The position numbers were made by a program, and so were the translations under genes. From assembly GCA_007258455.2 (NCBI GenBank), contig VDFB02262731.1, positions 62,001 through 126,000 of the forward strand: DNA of 64,000 bases, read 5' to 3'. The stretch comes from Sequoia sempervirens. Lineage: Eukaryota > Streptophyta > Pinopsida > Cupressales > Cupressaceae. This document shows positions 57,701 through 64,000 of this stretch, piece after piece (position 1 is the first letter of the stretch; every line of letters begins with the position of its first letter). Below the pieces are notes generated by a model, which saw nothing but the letters and a program-made list of their open reading frames with translations, searched no databases and had not been told where the DNA came from.

Positions 57701-58833
57701 CAGTCCTAACCCAGGACATGAAATCTAAAAAGAAGACCACGTGATTGTAGGCACAATAATACAGATATTTGTAGTCATAACCTAGTCTACTAAGAACACT
57801 TAAACAAGAAATTACTAGGACCACAATTACATAGATATTTGCAAACATAACCTAGTGTGTCATGGAATCCTAAATAAAATCAATATGACATTATGCATAA
57901 TTATAGACAGATATTTGCAGTTATAACGTAGAGTATGAAATCATAAATGAAAACAATATAATGTTACACACAGTTACACATATATTTACAGTGATAACGT
58001 AGTACATGAAATAGATAAAGACAGTGGCATGGCAGTGAACCACCATAATAACCAGAAGGAGGGCTGCGATTCAATATTTTTGGAGAGAGTTTCAATAGGA
58101 ATCCCTTCATGGCTATAGCATATCCCTCGGATGGAGATTGAAACCCAGGTGTAAAATTTCCACAAGTATTTAACATGGCCAAAAGAGACTACTACATCAA
58201 AAATGTGCCACATAATTACAAATATTAACACTCATAGCCTGCAACTTGGGAATCCTAAATGAAGAAAATATAACGTTACTTAACCTGGCACCTGAAATCT
58301 TAAACGAATACGATAAAATGTTTGATACAATTACACTGCTGCTTACAGTGATAACATAGTAAAACAGAACTAAAGTCCAAGAAAAGTAATGTTACGCACA
58401 ATTATACATATTTTTGCAGTTATGAACTAGTAATTTATGAATTTTTAAACGAAAATAATATGGCATTTACGTATATATTTACAGGCATAGCCTGAATCAT
58501 GATACCTCAAATCAAGAAAAATCAAGGAAGACAAATTCTATAGCAAATACAGTTTGAAGGGTTCTACGAACCAATTTGGCAAGAAGAAGGTTAGAAACCA
58601 TTTCATCTCATAATTGGAAGCAGAAATGTTACCAATGAAGTTGTCAGCGCATTTAGAACAAAAGGCCTGTTAAGAATGGCTTTTCTTGAGCAGCCTGATC
58701 CTTGGGCCGACACTTCTTCAACTGGGTTCTCGCTCTCTGATTTTTGCGCGGCTGGGCAAATGGAAAGAGCCCGACCAGAAAAGATAGTAGAAGAAGTACA
58801 AATCCGAAACCCAATCCATTTTAGCCTTAACAT
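24049..58833 (-). CDS. 3-hydroxyisobutyryl-CoA hydrolase-like protein, mitochondrial (5' six exons, partial)
   Basis: Crotonase-superfamily thioesterase of the plant HIBYL-CoA hydrolase family. Known family members hydrolyse 3-hydroxyisobutyryl-CoA in valine breakdown. Exons on the minus strand: 58833-58633, 56517-56449, 56235-56169, 56078-55999, 31321-31238 and 24133-24049. All have GT donors and AG acceptors, and the reading frame is kept through every junction (67, 23, 22+, 26, 28 and 28+ codons). Visible family motifs in order: [44 protein letters not shown] (substrate/CoA region), [21 protein letters not shown] (oxyanion-hole loop), [10 protein letters not shown], and [17 protein letters not shown] with the expected catalytic Glu. 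The start Met at 58833 begins a basic, Arg/Ser-containing leader fitting a transit peptide. About 195 of roughly 400 expected residues are present. The remaining exons were not found to the left. Introns 4 (24,677 bp) and 5 (7,104 bp) are filled with transposons. Confidence 0.88.
24134..28440. other. Intron 5 of the hydrolase gene, left part
   Basis: Only short open frames without recognisable domains. No TSD-bounded element was established. AT-rich throughout, with a stretch of somewhat higher GC at 27000-27650 that I cannot assign. Confidence 0.5.
28441..28855 (+). mobile_element. Copia-type LTR 3' fragment
   Basis: Contains AAAGGGTTTTCCACGTGGTA, a T-rich stretch and CACCACCCCTCTTAGTATTT, phrases characteristic of the 3' part of plant copia LTRs. 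It ends GAACCCAACA at 28855. The 5' end and the TSD partner were not found, so it is a remnant. Confidence 0.5.
28856..31237. other. Intron 5 of the hydrolase gene, right part
   Basis: AT-rich, non-coding. Two similar stretches (about 30760-30900 and 30965-31110) share phrases such as AGCTTTAGATTTGAGGCTT and ACAAAGAGTGTGATGATGCT about 200 bp apart, suggesting a diverged tandem duplication. Confidence 0.5.
31238..31321 (-). CDS. Hydrolase gene exon 5 (oxyanion-hole exon)
   Basis: 28 codons, phase 0 on both sides, between acceptor AAG (31323-31322) and donor GTATGT (31237-31232). Encodes [15 protein letters not shown] and FRVATDKT, the conserved glycine-rich loop of the crotonase fold. It joins in frame to exon 4, which lies 24.7 kb to the right. 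Its lone position among transposon debris shows that the whole 31-56 kb block is intron. Confidence 0.88.
31672..33735 (+). pseudogene. Second hAT transposase pseudogene, 5' truncated
   Basis: Begins inside the DUF659 region ([20 protein letters not shown]) with no BED finger. It continues through [12 protein letters not shown], stop TAG at about 31948, then [31 protein letters not shown], and [14 protein letters not shown] followed by a frameshift at about 32376. After a 443-bp insertion the frame resumes with [20 protein letters not shown] and [13 protein letters not shown]. The dimerisation domain ([20 protein letters not shown]) is broken by stops at 33406 and 33523. It belongs to a different hAT lineage from the copy at 19.9 kb, judging by residue differences throughout. 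Confidence 0.8.
32583..33025. mobile_element. 443-bp MITE inserted in hAT pseudogene
   Basis: Flanked by perfect 8-bp duplications GTTGTAAG (32575-32582 and 33026-33033). The ends are imperfect inverted repeats: CTATGTCACAGAATTC at the left, and at the right the complement of CTAAGTCACAAGGTTCGAA. Removing the insert and one duplication restores the transposase frame (DRCK joined to EAIQK). An 8-bp TSD with no coding capacity fits a non-autonomous hAT-type element. Confidence 0.8.
33770..33962. mobile_element. Second copy of the MITE, left part (right part at 38914-38989)
   Basis: Shares more than 100 bp with the MITE at 32583-33025, for example CTTTATATTTTATAAATGTG, CAATCTTTTTATGATGA and GGATATATTAC. 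The match resumes after the LTR element with CCAAATTTCATT and GAACCTTGTGCCTTAG, ending at 38989 with the MITE terminus. The gag-only LTR element therefore inserted into this MITE copy. The left end is not resolved. Confidence 0.6.
33963..35332 (+). repeat. 5' LTR of the gag-only element
   Basis: The U3 is extremely AT-rich (34010-34250), followed by TATAAA-like CTATAAAGGATATAAAATGG near 34291. A 70-bp segment beginning TTTGGTAAGTACATAGTCTC is duplicated in tandem here (from 34823 and from 34893) but single in the 3' LTR, which accounts for the length difference. Confidence 0.85.
35379..36604 (+). pseudogene. Ty3/gypsy-type gag, one frameshift
   Basis: First part 35379-35960: a polar N-terminus ([20 protein letters not shown]), then [20 protein letters not shown], the start of the Retrotrans_gag capsid domain. 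A one-base change near 35956 gives a premature TAG. In the other frame the domain continues ([60 protein letters not shown]). It ends with two Cys/His boxes, [14 protein letters not shown] and [14 protein letters not shown], of the CX2C type found in plant gypsy gag. Apart from the single shift it looks complete. Confidence 0.85.
36741..37320 (+). repeat. Six-copy ~98-bp tandem array between gag and 3' LTR
   Basis: Unit starts at 36741, 36838, 36935, 37033, 37132 and 37228, with spacing 96-99 bp. Each unit begins TCAAGTACGCCAACCC, continues with GGGGCCAAGAGGC and ends with GTGCTCTTGGGCTTGATTGG. It takes the place where pol would be expected. No reading frame is kept open through all units. 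Confidence 0.9.
37606..38913 (+). repeat. 3' LTR of the gag-only element
   Basis: Directly follows the polypurine tract. Starts TATCATGTCC (one base off the 5' LTR start) and ends AAGGGACATCACA. It aligns along its length with 33963-35332 apart from an A-run at 37736-37749 and the missing 70-bp duplication. Confidence 0.85.
39309..39917 (+). pseudogene. Ty3/gypsy integrase remnant, first part
   Basis: Conceptual translation with frame changes and stops shows the zinc-binding region (CGHFGAPN, then [20 protein letters not shown] with C..C), the catalytic-core opening [14 protein letters not shown], and SHFGKLL / [12 protein letters not shown], the usual region before the DDE Glu. It breaks at the insertion of element 'C' and continues at 48025. 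It is a relic. Confidence 0.7.
40310..45415 (-). mobile_element. Solo LTR 'F', minus orientation, split by element 'E'
   Basis: Starts TGAAATAAGACCG and ends GGGGACATTACA, flanked by CAAAA (40305-40309 and 45416-45420). On the minus strand it begins TGTAATGTCCCC and has a TATA box (TATAAAAGAGAAG, about 44890-44902). Its own length is ~1.76 kb once 'E' is removed. A related copy lies at 49525-51004. Confidence 0.85.
40660..44004. mobile_element. LTR-like unit 'E', 3.3 kb, nested in 'F'
   Basis: Starts TGTTACATCC and ends GGCTATTACA, with perfect AATTC duplications (40655-40659 and 44005-44009). Removing it joins GTGGGAATTCGCCAC, matching GTGGGAATTCACCAC in the 49.5-kb copy of 'F', which proves the insertion. 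No ORF with a recognisable domain. A short triple repeat of GGCACAGTAGTGCCAGAGAC type lies at 43180-43250. Probably a solo LTR. Confidence 0.8.
45600..46440 (+). repeat. GTCCGCC-type motif array of element 'C'
   Basis: About 14 degenerate copies of AAGTCCGCC/AAGTTCGCC lie 30-80 bp apart, with ATGGCAAAGGCATTAAGAAG-type phrases between several of them. More worn than the array in element 'A' but in the same position in the element. Confidence 0.75.
48025..48370 (+). pseudogene. Ty3/gypsy integrase remnant, second part
   Basis: Continues the 39309-39917 relic after element 'C' is removed (EWSQLSYQ across the junction). It shows FSPFEVHYG and, around 48200-48310, [20 protein letters not shown] then VWLHSG, the C-terminal DNA-binding portion of gypsy integrases. 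Frames are shifted between these parts. Confidence 0.7.
48371..49519. other. Intron 4, no gene recognised
   Basis: Non-coding, AT-rich, with a short GT run near 48770-48782. No TSD-bounded element found. Confidence 0.5.
49525..51004 (-). mobile_element. Solo LTR, second copy of family 'F'
   Basis: Starts TGGAATATGCCCC and ends GGGGACATTACA, with perfect TATGC duplications (49520-49524 and 51005-51009). From about 49740 it aligns with 40425-40655 and 44005-45415, for example CCAAGAATGTGCACACAAGA, GGCGGTAAACCATCCAGGGG and GCAATAACAATGGTTGGATT. It shows the empty site for element 'E'. Length 1480 bp. Confidence 0.85.
51010..53372. other. Intron 4, unrecognised coding-like fragments
   Basis: A minus-strand open frame at 51645-51352 (97 codons, [20 protein letters not shown], then a Leu/Arg-rich helical part) and fragments at 51992-51801 look faintly protein-like. 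I recognise no domain. The rest is non-coding. A retroelement relic is the likeliest source. Confidence 0.3.
53373..53843 (-). pseudogene. LINE ORF1 (DUF4283-type) remnant
   Basis: On the minus strand, [20 protein letters not shown] matches the GPW...L.L..W pattern of DUF4283. After a stop near 53633, [21 protein letters not shown] leads into AKVCSCPDL and [11 protein letters not shown], matching the (A)R(I)CVE(I)DL and Q.LDYE..PF positions. No zinc knuckle and no reverse transcriptase were found. Confidence 0.6.
54110..55045. repeat. Microsatellite block (TA/CA/CT) with an interspersed minisatellite
   Basis: Long runs of TATACATATG-type steps, a CT run at about 54657-54702 and GT runs. A non-simple phrase TTTTACAATGATCTAAT(A/G)CTGTAAAA recurs at about 54117, 54203, 54408 and 54531, each time just before a TA run. 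Open frames in this block are artefacts of simple repeats. Confidence 0.85.
54801..55092. repeat. Inverted repeat, 45-bp arms around a TA/GA-rich loop
   Basis: Left arm 54801-54845 (GATTTGCAGTCTCCCTTTTA ... CATTGGGCAT) is the near-perfect complement of right arm 55047-55092 (ATGCCCAATG ... GGCTGCAAATCC). The ~200-bp loop is microsatellite. Outside the left arm GTGGCTCTCTCT and inside the right arm GAGAGAGTGAGAGCC extend the symmetry. Confidence 0.8.
55690..55850 (+). repeat. Possible tRNA-derived SINE fragment
   Basis: GGGTTCAAGTGCC at 55750-55762 fits an RNA polymerase III box B, and CAAGCCATGGTTTAGATG about 40 bp upstream could be a box A. No TSD was found, so this is tentative. Confidence 0.3.
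55999..56517 (-). CDS. Hydrolase gene exons 2, 3 and 4
   Basis: Exon 2 is 56517-56449 (phase 0, ends ATGAAA before GTAAGC). Exon 3 is 56235-56169 (acceptor GAAG, ends AATCAAG before GTAAAAGG). Exon 4 is 56078-55999 (acceptor TTAG, ends CCACAT before GTAAAT). Exon 3 carries AFCSGGD, the most diagnostic motif. Exon 4 carries the GTYLKPH stretch that precedes the oxyanion-hole exon. The two short introns are 213 and 90 bp. Confidence 0.88.
56518..58632. repeat. Intron 1 of the hydrolase gene with ~72-bp minisatellite
   Basis: From about 56640 to 58500 a degenerate unit of about 70-75 bp is repeated some 18-20 times. Its core reads ACAGATATTTGCAGTCATAA, followed by CTAGTACATGAAATCTTAAA and an AAGACAATATGAT-like segment. 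Phases of the core are near 56957, 57028, 57097, 57330, 57398, 57477, 57619, 57764, 57836 and 57910. A stretch without the unit (about 58022-58210) interrupts it. Confidence 0.8.
58633..58833 (-). CDS. Hydrolase gene exon 1 (leader and first beta strand)
   Basis: 67 codons from Met 58833-58831 to Leu, then donor GTAACA at 58632-58627. The first ~35 residues are rich in Arg, Ser and hydrophobics with no acidic residues, as in mitochondrial leaders. Residues after that contain the family motif [11 protein letters not shown]. The open frame extends 26 codons further upstream to 58911. I chose the internal Met because the upstream part lacks leader character. Confidence 0.82.
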
Positions 58834-58911
58834 TTTCAGACCAACAAGGTTCTTGGCTATGATTTTTGCTGTGGGATTTGAACCTGTGTAAACTTCAGGA
58901 TTCCGAATCAA

Positions 58912-59321
58912 CGCATAAACCTTTTTAATTTAAGAGATTTGTAAAATTTTATGTCCAGATCAAGTCCCGCTTAGACTTGTACAAGGAGGTTTGGATATGA
59001 CGATTAAGTTTAGAAGTAATTTTAGGATTATAATTTTTTTAGGTAGTAAGATATTTTTTAAAATTTTATAGGAAATTTGAAAAAGAAAAAAAATTGATGT
59101 TGAGAGGCATTTTATAACGGTAGTAAGGGGTGAAGTGCAATAGTATGAGAGTATTATAAAAATTCTTATTTTTTATTTAAAATTTGACATCTATTTAGAT
59201 TTAAATGTCAATATTTAATAATAAACATAGTATATTCAAAATAAGCATATAAAATTTATGTCTTTATTTATGTAGTAAATAAATTATTAATAAAGCAAAA
59301 TAAAGTAATATTTAAGTAAAT
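58912..59321. other. Upstream region of the hydrolase gene
   Basis: AT-rich, non-coding. It should hold the minus-strand promoter, but no convincing TATA box or other element was identified. Confidence 0.4.
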
Positions 59322-59495
59322 TGTCAATAGTGGCATGGTATGACGGTTAAGTTGTTGTGGTGTTGTTCTTGTCATCAAGTTTCAAACCTCATTGGGGTGC
59401 AATTGTTGAATGTTTAAATTGGGGATGAGTCCTGTGTTTGTGACCTCACCAGTTCATAACTCTAAGTTAAAAGCATTTACCCCTTAAAATAATAA
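59322..59495 (+). mobile_element. SINE, 174 bp, with 16-bp TSD
   Basis: Flanked by perfect direct repeats TAATATTTAAGTAAAT (59306-59321 and 59496-59511). The body starts TGTCAATAGTGGCATGGTAT. It has a box-A-like TGGTATGACGGTTAAG and, about 40 bp on, a box-B-like GTTTCAAACCTC, and ends in a (TAA)n-type tail. Size, internal promoter, simple tail and long TSD together mark a tRNA-derived SINE. Confidence 0.75.
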
Positions 59496-59526
59496 TAATA
59501 TTTAAGTAAATAAAATAGTTCCAAGT

Positions 59527-61130
59527 AAATGTTGATGAGATTTCTCCGACATGCTCCGCAAACCCTCTGCTTCCTCCTCCCATGCTTTGTCGGCTTTTTT
59601 CTTTGCAGATCTATAGAAACCCCCGCATGGCGATGGGAAGAATGGTCATCTGGAGGATCGTGTTCTTCGTAGGGCGGATCTAGAAGTTCCCCGCAAGGCT
59701 TCTCCACGCGCAGGAGACATAAACTTCACAGACGTTGCTAGGGCTTGCAATCCACGACGACCCCCTGCGTAGCCTCCTCAACCTGGCCCGCGCTATGGCT
59801 CTAGTGGGTTAGATCAGCGGCGGAAGGATTTTATATCCTCATCTGATGGGTCTGCCGCGGGGTTCAACTTACCTGTGCACCGCTGCCCTGTTGTCCCAGT
59901 CAGCCAATCACCCTCCATTCTAGAAATTTGCCTGGAAGAGTTAGTGTGCGATAGGGAGGCCTTCTTGTAGGAAAATGCCTTAATTTGCAGGTTCACAAAG
60001 CTATGGCCAACTCTGAGCGACCTGCATACATAGATTTCGGATAACTGGAAAGAATCTTTGCAGGAAGAAATTTGTTTATTCCCTTCTGCCTGAGGGTTTT
60101 TTATCCTCGAATTTGAATCTCTCAGCGACAAAAATTGGGTGTTGTAAAACGGACCTTGGGTTTTCCAAGGTGACTTCCTGTGCATGAAGCCATGGTATCC
60201 ATCTTTTGATCCACGGTCTGAGACTTTCTCCTCTGCATTTTTCTGGGTACGTTTACCATATCTCCCATTCCAATTTTGGGAATTAGATTGCTTATGGGCC
60301 ATTGGCAATGGCTTAGGGAAGTATCATTGTAGTTCAGACGACACAACAAACTACCAAAGCTCCACCTATGCACGTATTTGTGTGGAATTGGATCTCTCAA
60401 AAGGGCTCCCTGCTGAGATTGCATTGAAGGTGGGTGACCGGTGTTGGATGCAACCTGTTGATTATGAAAAAGTTGCCTTCCGATGTAGAAAATGTTTTGC
60501 AACTAATCACTATACGTCACAATGTCAATTTCAGTCTGTTCATAAGCGAGATCCTCATGTTAAGCCTACTTAGTGGGTCGAGGTTGAGCCCAAACACTAT
60601 GTTATTCCACCTTGCACTGAGAAGGAAAAGGTTTCTCCTCAAAGTCCACCAGCTATTACACCGAGGGCACAAGAATCACATCATTATGTTTTCTCTCCCT
60701 CCAAACAAGAAGTTGCAGCCTCTTCACCAATGCTTGAAGAAAAGGTTCCAATGTCGCCTCATCCCACTCCAAAGATTGAGTAAAATCATCTTCAAGTAAT
60801 GTCTGATAAGAAGCCCTCTCCTCCCTCTTTGGAGGAATTAGATCCATTGCTCACACACACCGATTTTTCTTCTTTATCGCTTGCTACTGGATCAAACATT
60901 GTCAATAATGTAAACTTGAATGTGGTAAGTAGCAACTCTGAAATGGAACAAGAATGGACGGAGGTGAAGCGCAAGAAAACACCTTCAAAACAAAAGCATC
61001 CAATGACATTAAGGTCCTCTAAGAAAGCAGGGAATCTGAATATGTAATGCCTGATCTTTGAAAATTTGTAATCTGGTTTTACAAAGCAATAGAAAGAGTG
61101 CTATCCTCTCTGATAGCAATTTTCCAAAAA
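59527..61130 (+). mobile_element. ORF1-only LINE-type insertion with poly(A) and 15-bp TSD
   Basis: Flanked by AAAATAGTTCCAAGT (59512-59526 and 61131-61145). The 3' end is a run of nine A, part of which overlaps the duplication. The insert carries a plant LINE ORF1 and then stops. No endonuclease or reverse transcriptase follows. The insertion point abuts the downstream TSD of the SINE. A 3' tail directly after ORF1 makes it a half-LINE, not a 5'-truncated LINE. Confidence 0.75.
59550..61047 (+). pseudogene. LINE ORF1-like gene (DUF4283 plus CCHC zinc knuckle), decayed
   Basis: Translation with stops shows FFILEFESLSDKNWVL, NGPWVFQGDF, then the open part 60184-60573: VRLPYLPFQFWELDCLWAIG, YARICVELDLSKGLPAEIAL, QPVDYEKVAFRCRKCFATNH and YTSQC, i.e. 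DUF4283 followed by a CX2CX4HX4C knuckle. A Pro/Ser-rich tail follows, and a last open part at 60799-61047 ends EWTEVKRKKTPSK, a common C-terminus of such ORF1 proteins. At least five stops lie in the N-terminal half. ORF1 proteins bind LINE RNA. Confidence 0.75.
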
Positions 61131-61269
61131 AAAATAGTTCCAAGTTGATATATCTTATTTTTTTCTAGATAGATGTATTTAAAATATTTGTCATTTTATT
61201 TTATTATAATTTATATGGAGGATAAATTTAGTAATAAAATGGATGTTAAATAGGTTTTGGTAAAACAAT

Positions 61270-61744
61270 TGATCTTTAAGACTTGATAGTATAGTAAGAG
61301 GAGGTTAAATCAATCATTATTGTAAGATTTTTCTAAATAGCCCACTTAAGATACAAATGATTGAAGGAAAACAAGTACAAAAATGAGAAATGAGAAAGAA
61401 TAAACTATATTCCTCTCAAGAGAATGCAAAGTTTCTATGAGTTCAAGAATTGGAATGAATGGTGTAAGATTGCAAAGGGAACCCCTTGGTTATATAGGCC
61501 AAGGTGAGGGATATGATATCATAAGATTATGACAAGTGTCTTAGTCTTATGATATGAGACATAAAGTGAATAAGTATCATAAGATTGTGACAAGTGTCTT
61601 AATCTTATGATATGAGACACAAAGTGATAAATATGCCATGTAAACCCTAAGTAAACCTAAGTAATAAGGTGTGAAAAGAATCTAAGTGGATAATTAGTTA
61701 GGAAATGAACTAGAGTTAGATAAAGTACCACTTTCACACCAACA
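61270..61744 (-). mobile_element. Copia-type LTR, minus strand, 475 bp
   Basis: On the minus strand it begins TGTTGGTGTGAAAGTGG at 61744, preceded by a polypurine tract CTTAAGGGGGG (61755-61745), so it is a 3' LTR. TATA box CCTATATAACC at about 61503-61493. Two ~60-bp tandem copies of TCATAAGATTGTGACAAGTG-type sequence lie in the U3 (61515-61635). The other end (TGATCTTTAAG on the plus strand) is inferred from the TG/CA rule only. Confidence 0.65.
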
Positions 61745-64000
61745 CCCCCCTTAAGTGCAACTTAGGGAGAATTAGTAGACAATGCAAAGATGCAAATATA
61801 GGTCTCGGCTACTTGATGAGGTATCCATGTACATATAAATCTCTCACAAATGGAGAAAATGAGAAATTCCAGAGAGACAAAACCCCTCTCCGAAAGAGAA
61901 AAAATAGTGAAAATTCTCTCAACAAAATGTGTAGGACAAAACCCCATGTGAGGAAAAAGACCCCCCCAATAAAAGAGAATGAACAATGTGAAAACTGATG
62001 TAGAGCATCAACCAAAGATGATGATAAGTCCTCCAAATGCTACTCCAAAAGATGTCAAATGATGACAAGCACTAATATGAGGAATCAGGTACCACTGCAA
62101 AAGATGTCAACTTGAATGGAAACTAAGTTGAAACTGTCAACTTATGAGTATCTATAGAATTTGTCAATATGGAAGCATATGAATGTGGAGGAGAAAAATG
62201 ATCTAATGTACCTATTTACAAATAGATGGGAAAGGAGAAATCCTTTTAGGAATAAAACTCCTAACCACTTATGTCCAAACTCCAAAAAATAGATGAAGAA
62301 GTTGTATTTGTCGATGAAGAACTACTAATGAATCCCACACTACAACAAGAATAAGTTCAAAACCAAAAAGACCACTGAACGAGTATCAACTAGATACTCC
62401 CAAATGACCAAAGTTATAAATTTGGTACAAAGTCTATATGAGTATCACTAATTTTGGACACTACTCAATTAAAATATAGGTACCAAGTTTTTGGATGTAG
62501 AACCTAACCTTATGAATACAAGGAGATTGTTTTCATAACATGATTGTCTATATTATATCTAGTCCATCACACTAAAATGCATGGGTAACTAGCCACTGCA
62601 TTTGTTGTGTATATAGGAACTAACACTTGATACATAGATCAATTCTAAGAAGCTTAAAATATGAAAGATTTGGCAGTTTACACTGAAGCGACAAGATTTG
62701 ACACTTTATTTTAGTGCATTTACAACATCTTTTACATACAATAGTTATTTGGACAACATCAATAATGCAAATTTGAAAATTTTGATGAAGCAGCTAAGCA
62801 AAAATCAACTTTGAAATTGACAACCAAATGTGACTAGTAAATATTCCCTCCAATTAAAATGTCGCCATAATGTCAGAAACAACTAACCCATATTAACTAT
62901 CGATGGAAGAGCACCGCAAATGGTACGATACAAAGCTCAACGGTCAATCAAAAAAAAAATCCAATTTAACTTATTAATGAAAATTGTGTTTTTTAAAAAA
63001 AATTAATAAAAAATTTAATTAAAAAACTTTATTAAAAATATTAATAAAAATATTATTTTAAAAATATTAAAAATAACTTAACAAAAAATTATAACTTTAA
63101 TAAAAAAATATTTAAAAGAAAAATTATTTAAAAATAATTAAAGAAAAGCTTTATTAAAAAGTTTTATTTAAAAACTTTTATTAAAATTTGTTTATTAAAA
63201 TATTTTTAAAAAGTTTCTTAAAAAAAATATAAAAATAATAAATAGTTGGGGGTCATAGCCTCCCCCACACCCCACATGGGGCTTTAAAGAAAAGCCTTTA
63301 ATAAAGTTATCTTTATAAAACTTAAATGGGCTTTTAAGAGCCTTTAGGTGTAGTGTCTCATGGGTCCCCACATTTATGGGGCACAGGATCATATATGGCC
63401 ATTCATGTATCCATAACGTGACTTTAATAAAAAAAATTATATTTAAACCAAAAAAGTCGTATTTTCTAGTAAACCTTTAAATTTGATTTTTTGAACTTTA
63501 GACTGTTATGTTCATGGAGTTATATGACTCCTTCAACAAAATAATTTTTATTTTTATGCCGAAGGTGTGTCCCTATTTGAGATTTCACAGGTCAAATTCT
63601 CAATTAGCAGTTTAAAAGCACCGAGAGGGCTTGGTTGACAGTCTATTAAATTGCAGCCGTAGATCACCGTCTAAGACCCTCGTAAAAAACAAAGTGCAAT
63701 GTGAAGTCCATTGCAGTTGCTCCCGCATTACGCAAGACGAAATATGCAAACTGGACATGTCAAAAACAAAACACACCTATGTAAACTGTAGATCTTGACC
63801 TTTCAGGAGCCCCTCGTCAAAAACAAAGATCAGTGTTTTGCAAACTCAAAGATCCTCCTCAAAAACGAAAGTCTTCTTTCTCTTTTAAAAACCTAGTTTT
63901 ATTGTTCTTGTTCATTTAAGTGTCTTTTGATTATGAGCGACTTCATCTGAAGTTCATTCTTAACGCCTCCAGAATGACAAATGAAAGCTAGAGTTCACTT
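61745..64000 (-). other. Internal region of the minus-strand copia element and AT-rich sequence, no ORF
   Basis: Should hold the 3' internal part of the element whose 3' LTR is at 61270-61744, but no reverse transcriptase or RNase H motif was seen. 62945-63240 is almost only A and T (AAAATATTAATAAA steps). From 63240 a GC-richer stretch (GGGGGTCATAGCCTCCCCCA) begins. The second LTR lies outside the window or is lost. Confidence 0.45.

Noticed and set aside
57985..58231. Minus-strand open frames in the non-repeat island of the intron-1 minisatellite
   Set aside because: No domain, and the frames run into the repeat units. An inserted fragment is possible but no TSD was seen.
58880..58900. GGTTCAAATCC-like phrase on the minus strand as a tRNA gene
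   Set aside because: No acceptor stem, D-arm or anticodon arm could be formed around it, and it overlaps the region upstream of the hydrolase start.
63195..63392. 65-codon minus-strand frame near the right edge
   Set aside because: Low-complexity AT-rich sequence with no recognisable motif.

Overview
The window looks like nuclear DNA of a large-genome seed plant, most likely a gymnosperm or conifer (inference). It has one recognisable host gene with very long introns, several layers of nested retroelements flanked by clear target-site duplications (TSDs), plant-type hAT transposases, plant LINE ORF1 remnants and plant-type splice sites. I see nothing bacterial.

Host gene: six exons of a mitochondrial 3-hydroxyisobutyryl-CoA hydrolase-like gene run on the minus strand from 58833 down to 24049. 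All junctions are in phase and GT-AG. Introns are 2.1 kb, 213 bp, 90 bp, 24.7 kb and 7.1 kb. The C-terminal exons were not found in the 24 kb to the left, so intron 6 is either at least that long or the gene is broken. Two possible minus-strand exons of an unrecognised gene lie at the left edge (about 300-780).

Left third (1-24 kb): a promoter-bearing repeat (about 1-4.7 kb) carries a 1.2-kb solo LTR with TSD TAGGT. Next comes an old element (about 5-19 kb, 'B') with a palindromic tandem array and a decayed ORF. Inserted into it is a young 7000-bp element (11108-18107, 'A') with TG...CA ends and TSD GTTCC. 'A' has one set of termini, an internal TATA/AATAAA pair like a U3-R-U5 unit, an array of the motif GTCCGCC, and an intact 1096-codon ORF of unknown function whose start lies 24 nt after a strong splice acceptor. 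I read 'A' as a giant solo LTR that encodes a protein in its U3. A hAT transposon (19273-23057) with a five-exon, twice-frameshifted transposase gene follows.

Middle (24-51 kb, introns 5 and 4): copia LTR debris, a second hAT pseudogene interrupted by a 443-bp MITE, and a gag-only LTR element (33963-38913) of TR-GAG type with a six-copy tandem array. Then comes a Ty3/gypsy integrase pseudogene split by a relative of 'A' that has no ORF ('C', 39918-48019). 'C' is split by a solo LTR (40310-45415), which is itself split by another LTR-like unit (40660-44004). Every level has a perfect 5-bp TSD. A second copy of the middle solo LTR sits at 49525-51004.

Right part (51-64 kb): a minus-strand LINE ORF1 relic, a microsatellite block with an inverted repeat, the 5' exons of the hydrolase gene and a ~72-bp minisatellite in its intron 1. 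Upstream of the gene are a tRNA-type SINE (59322-59495) directly abutted by an ORF1-only LINE insertion with poly(A) and a 15-bp TSD (59527-61130), then a minus-strand copia LTR (61270-61744) whose internal region runs off the window.
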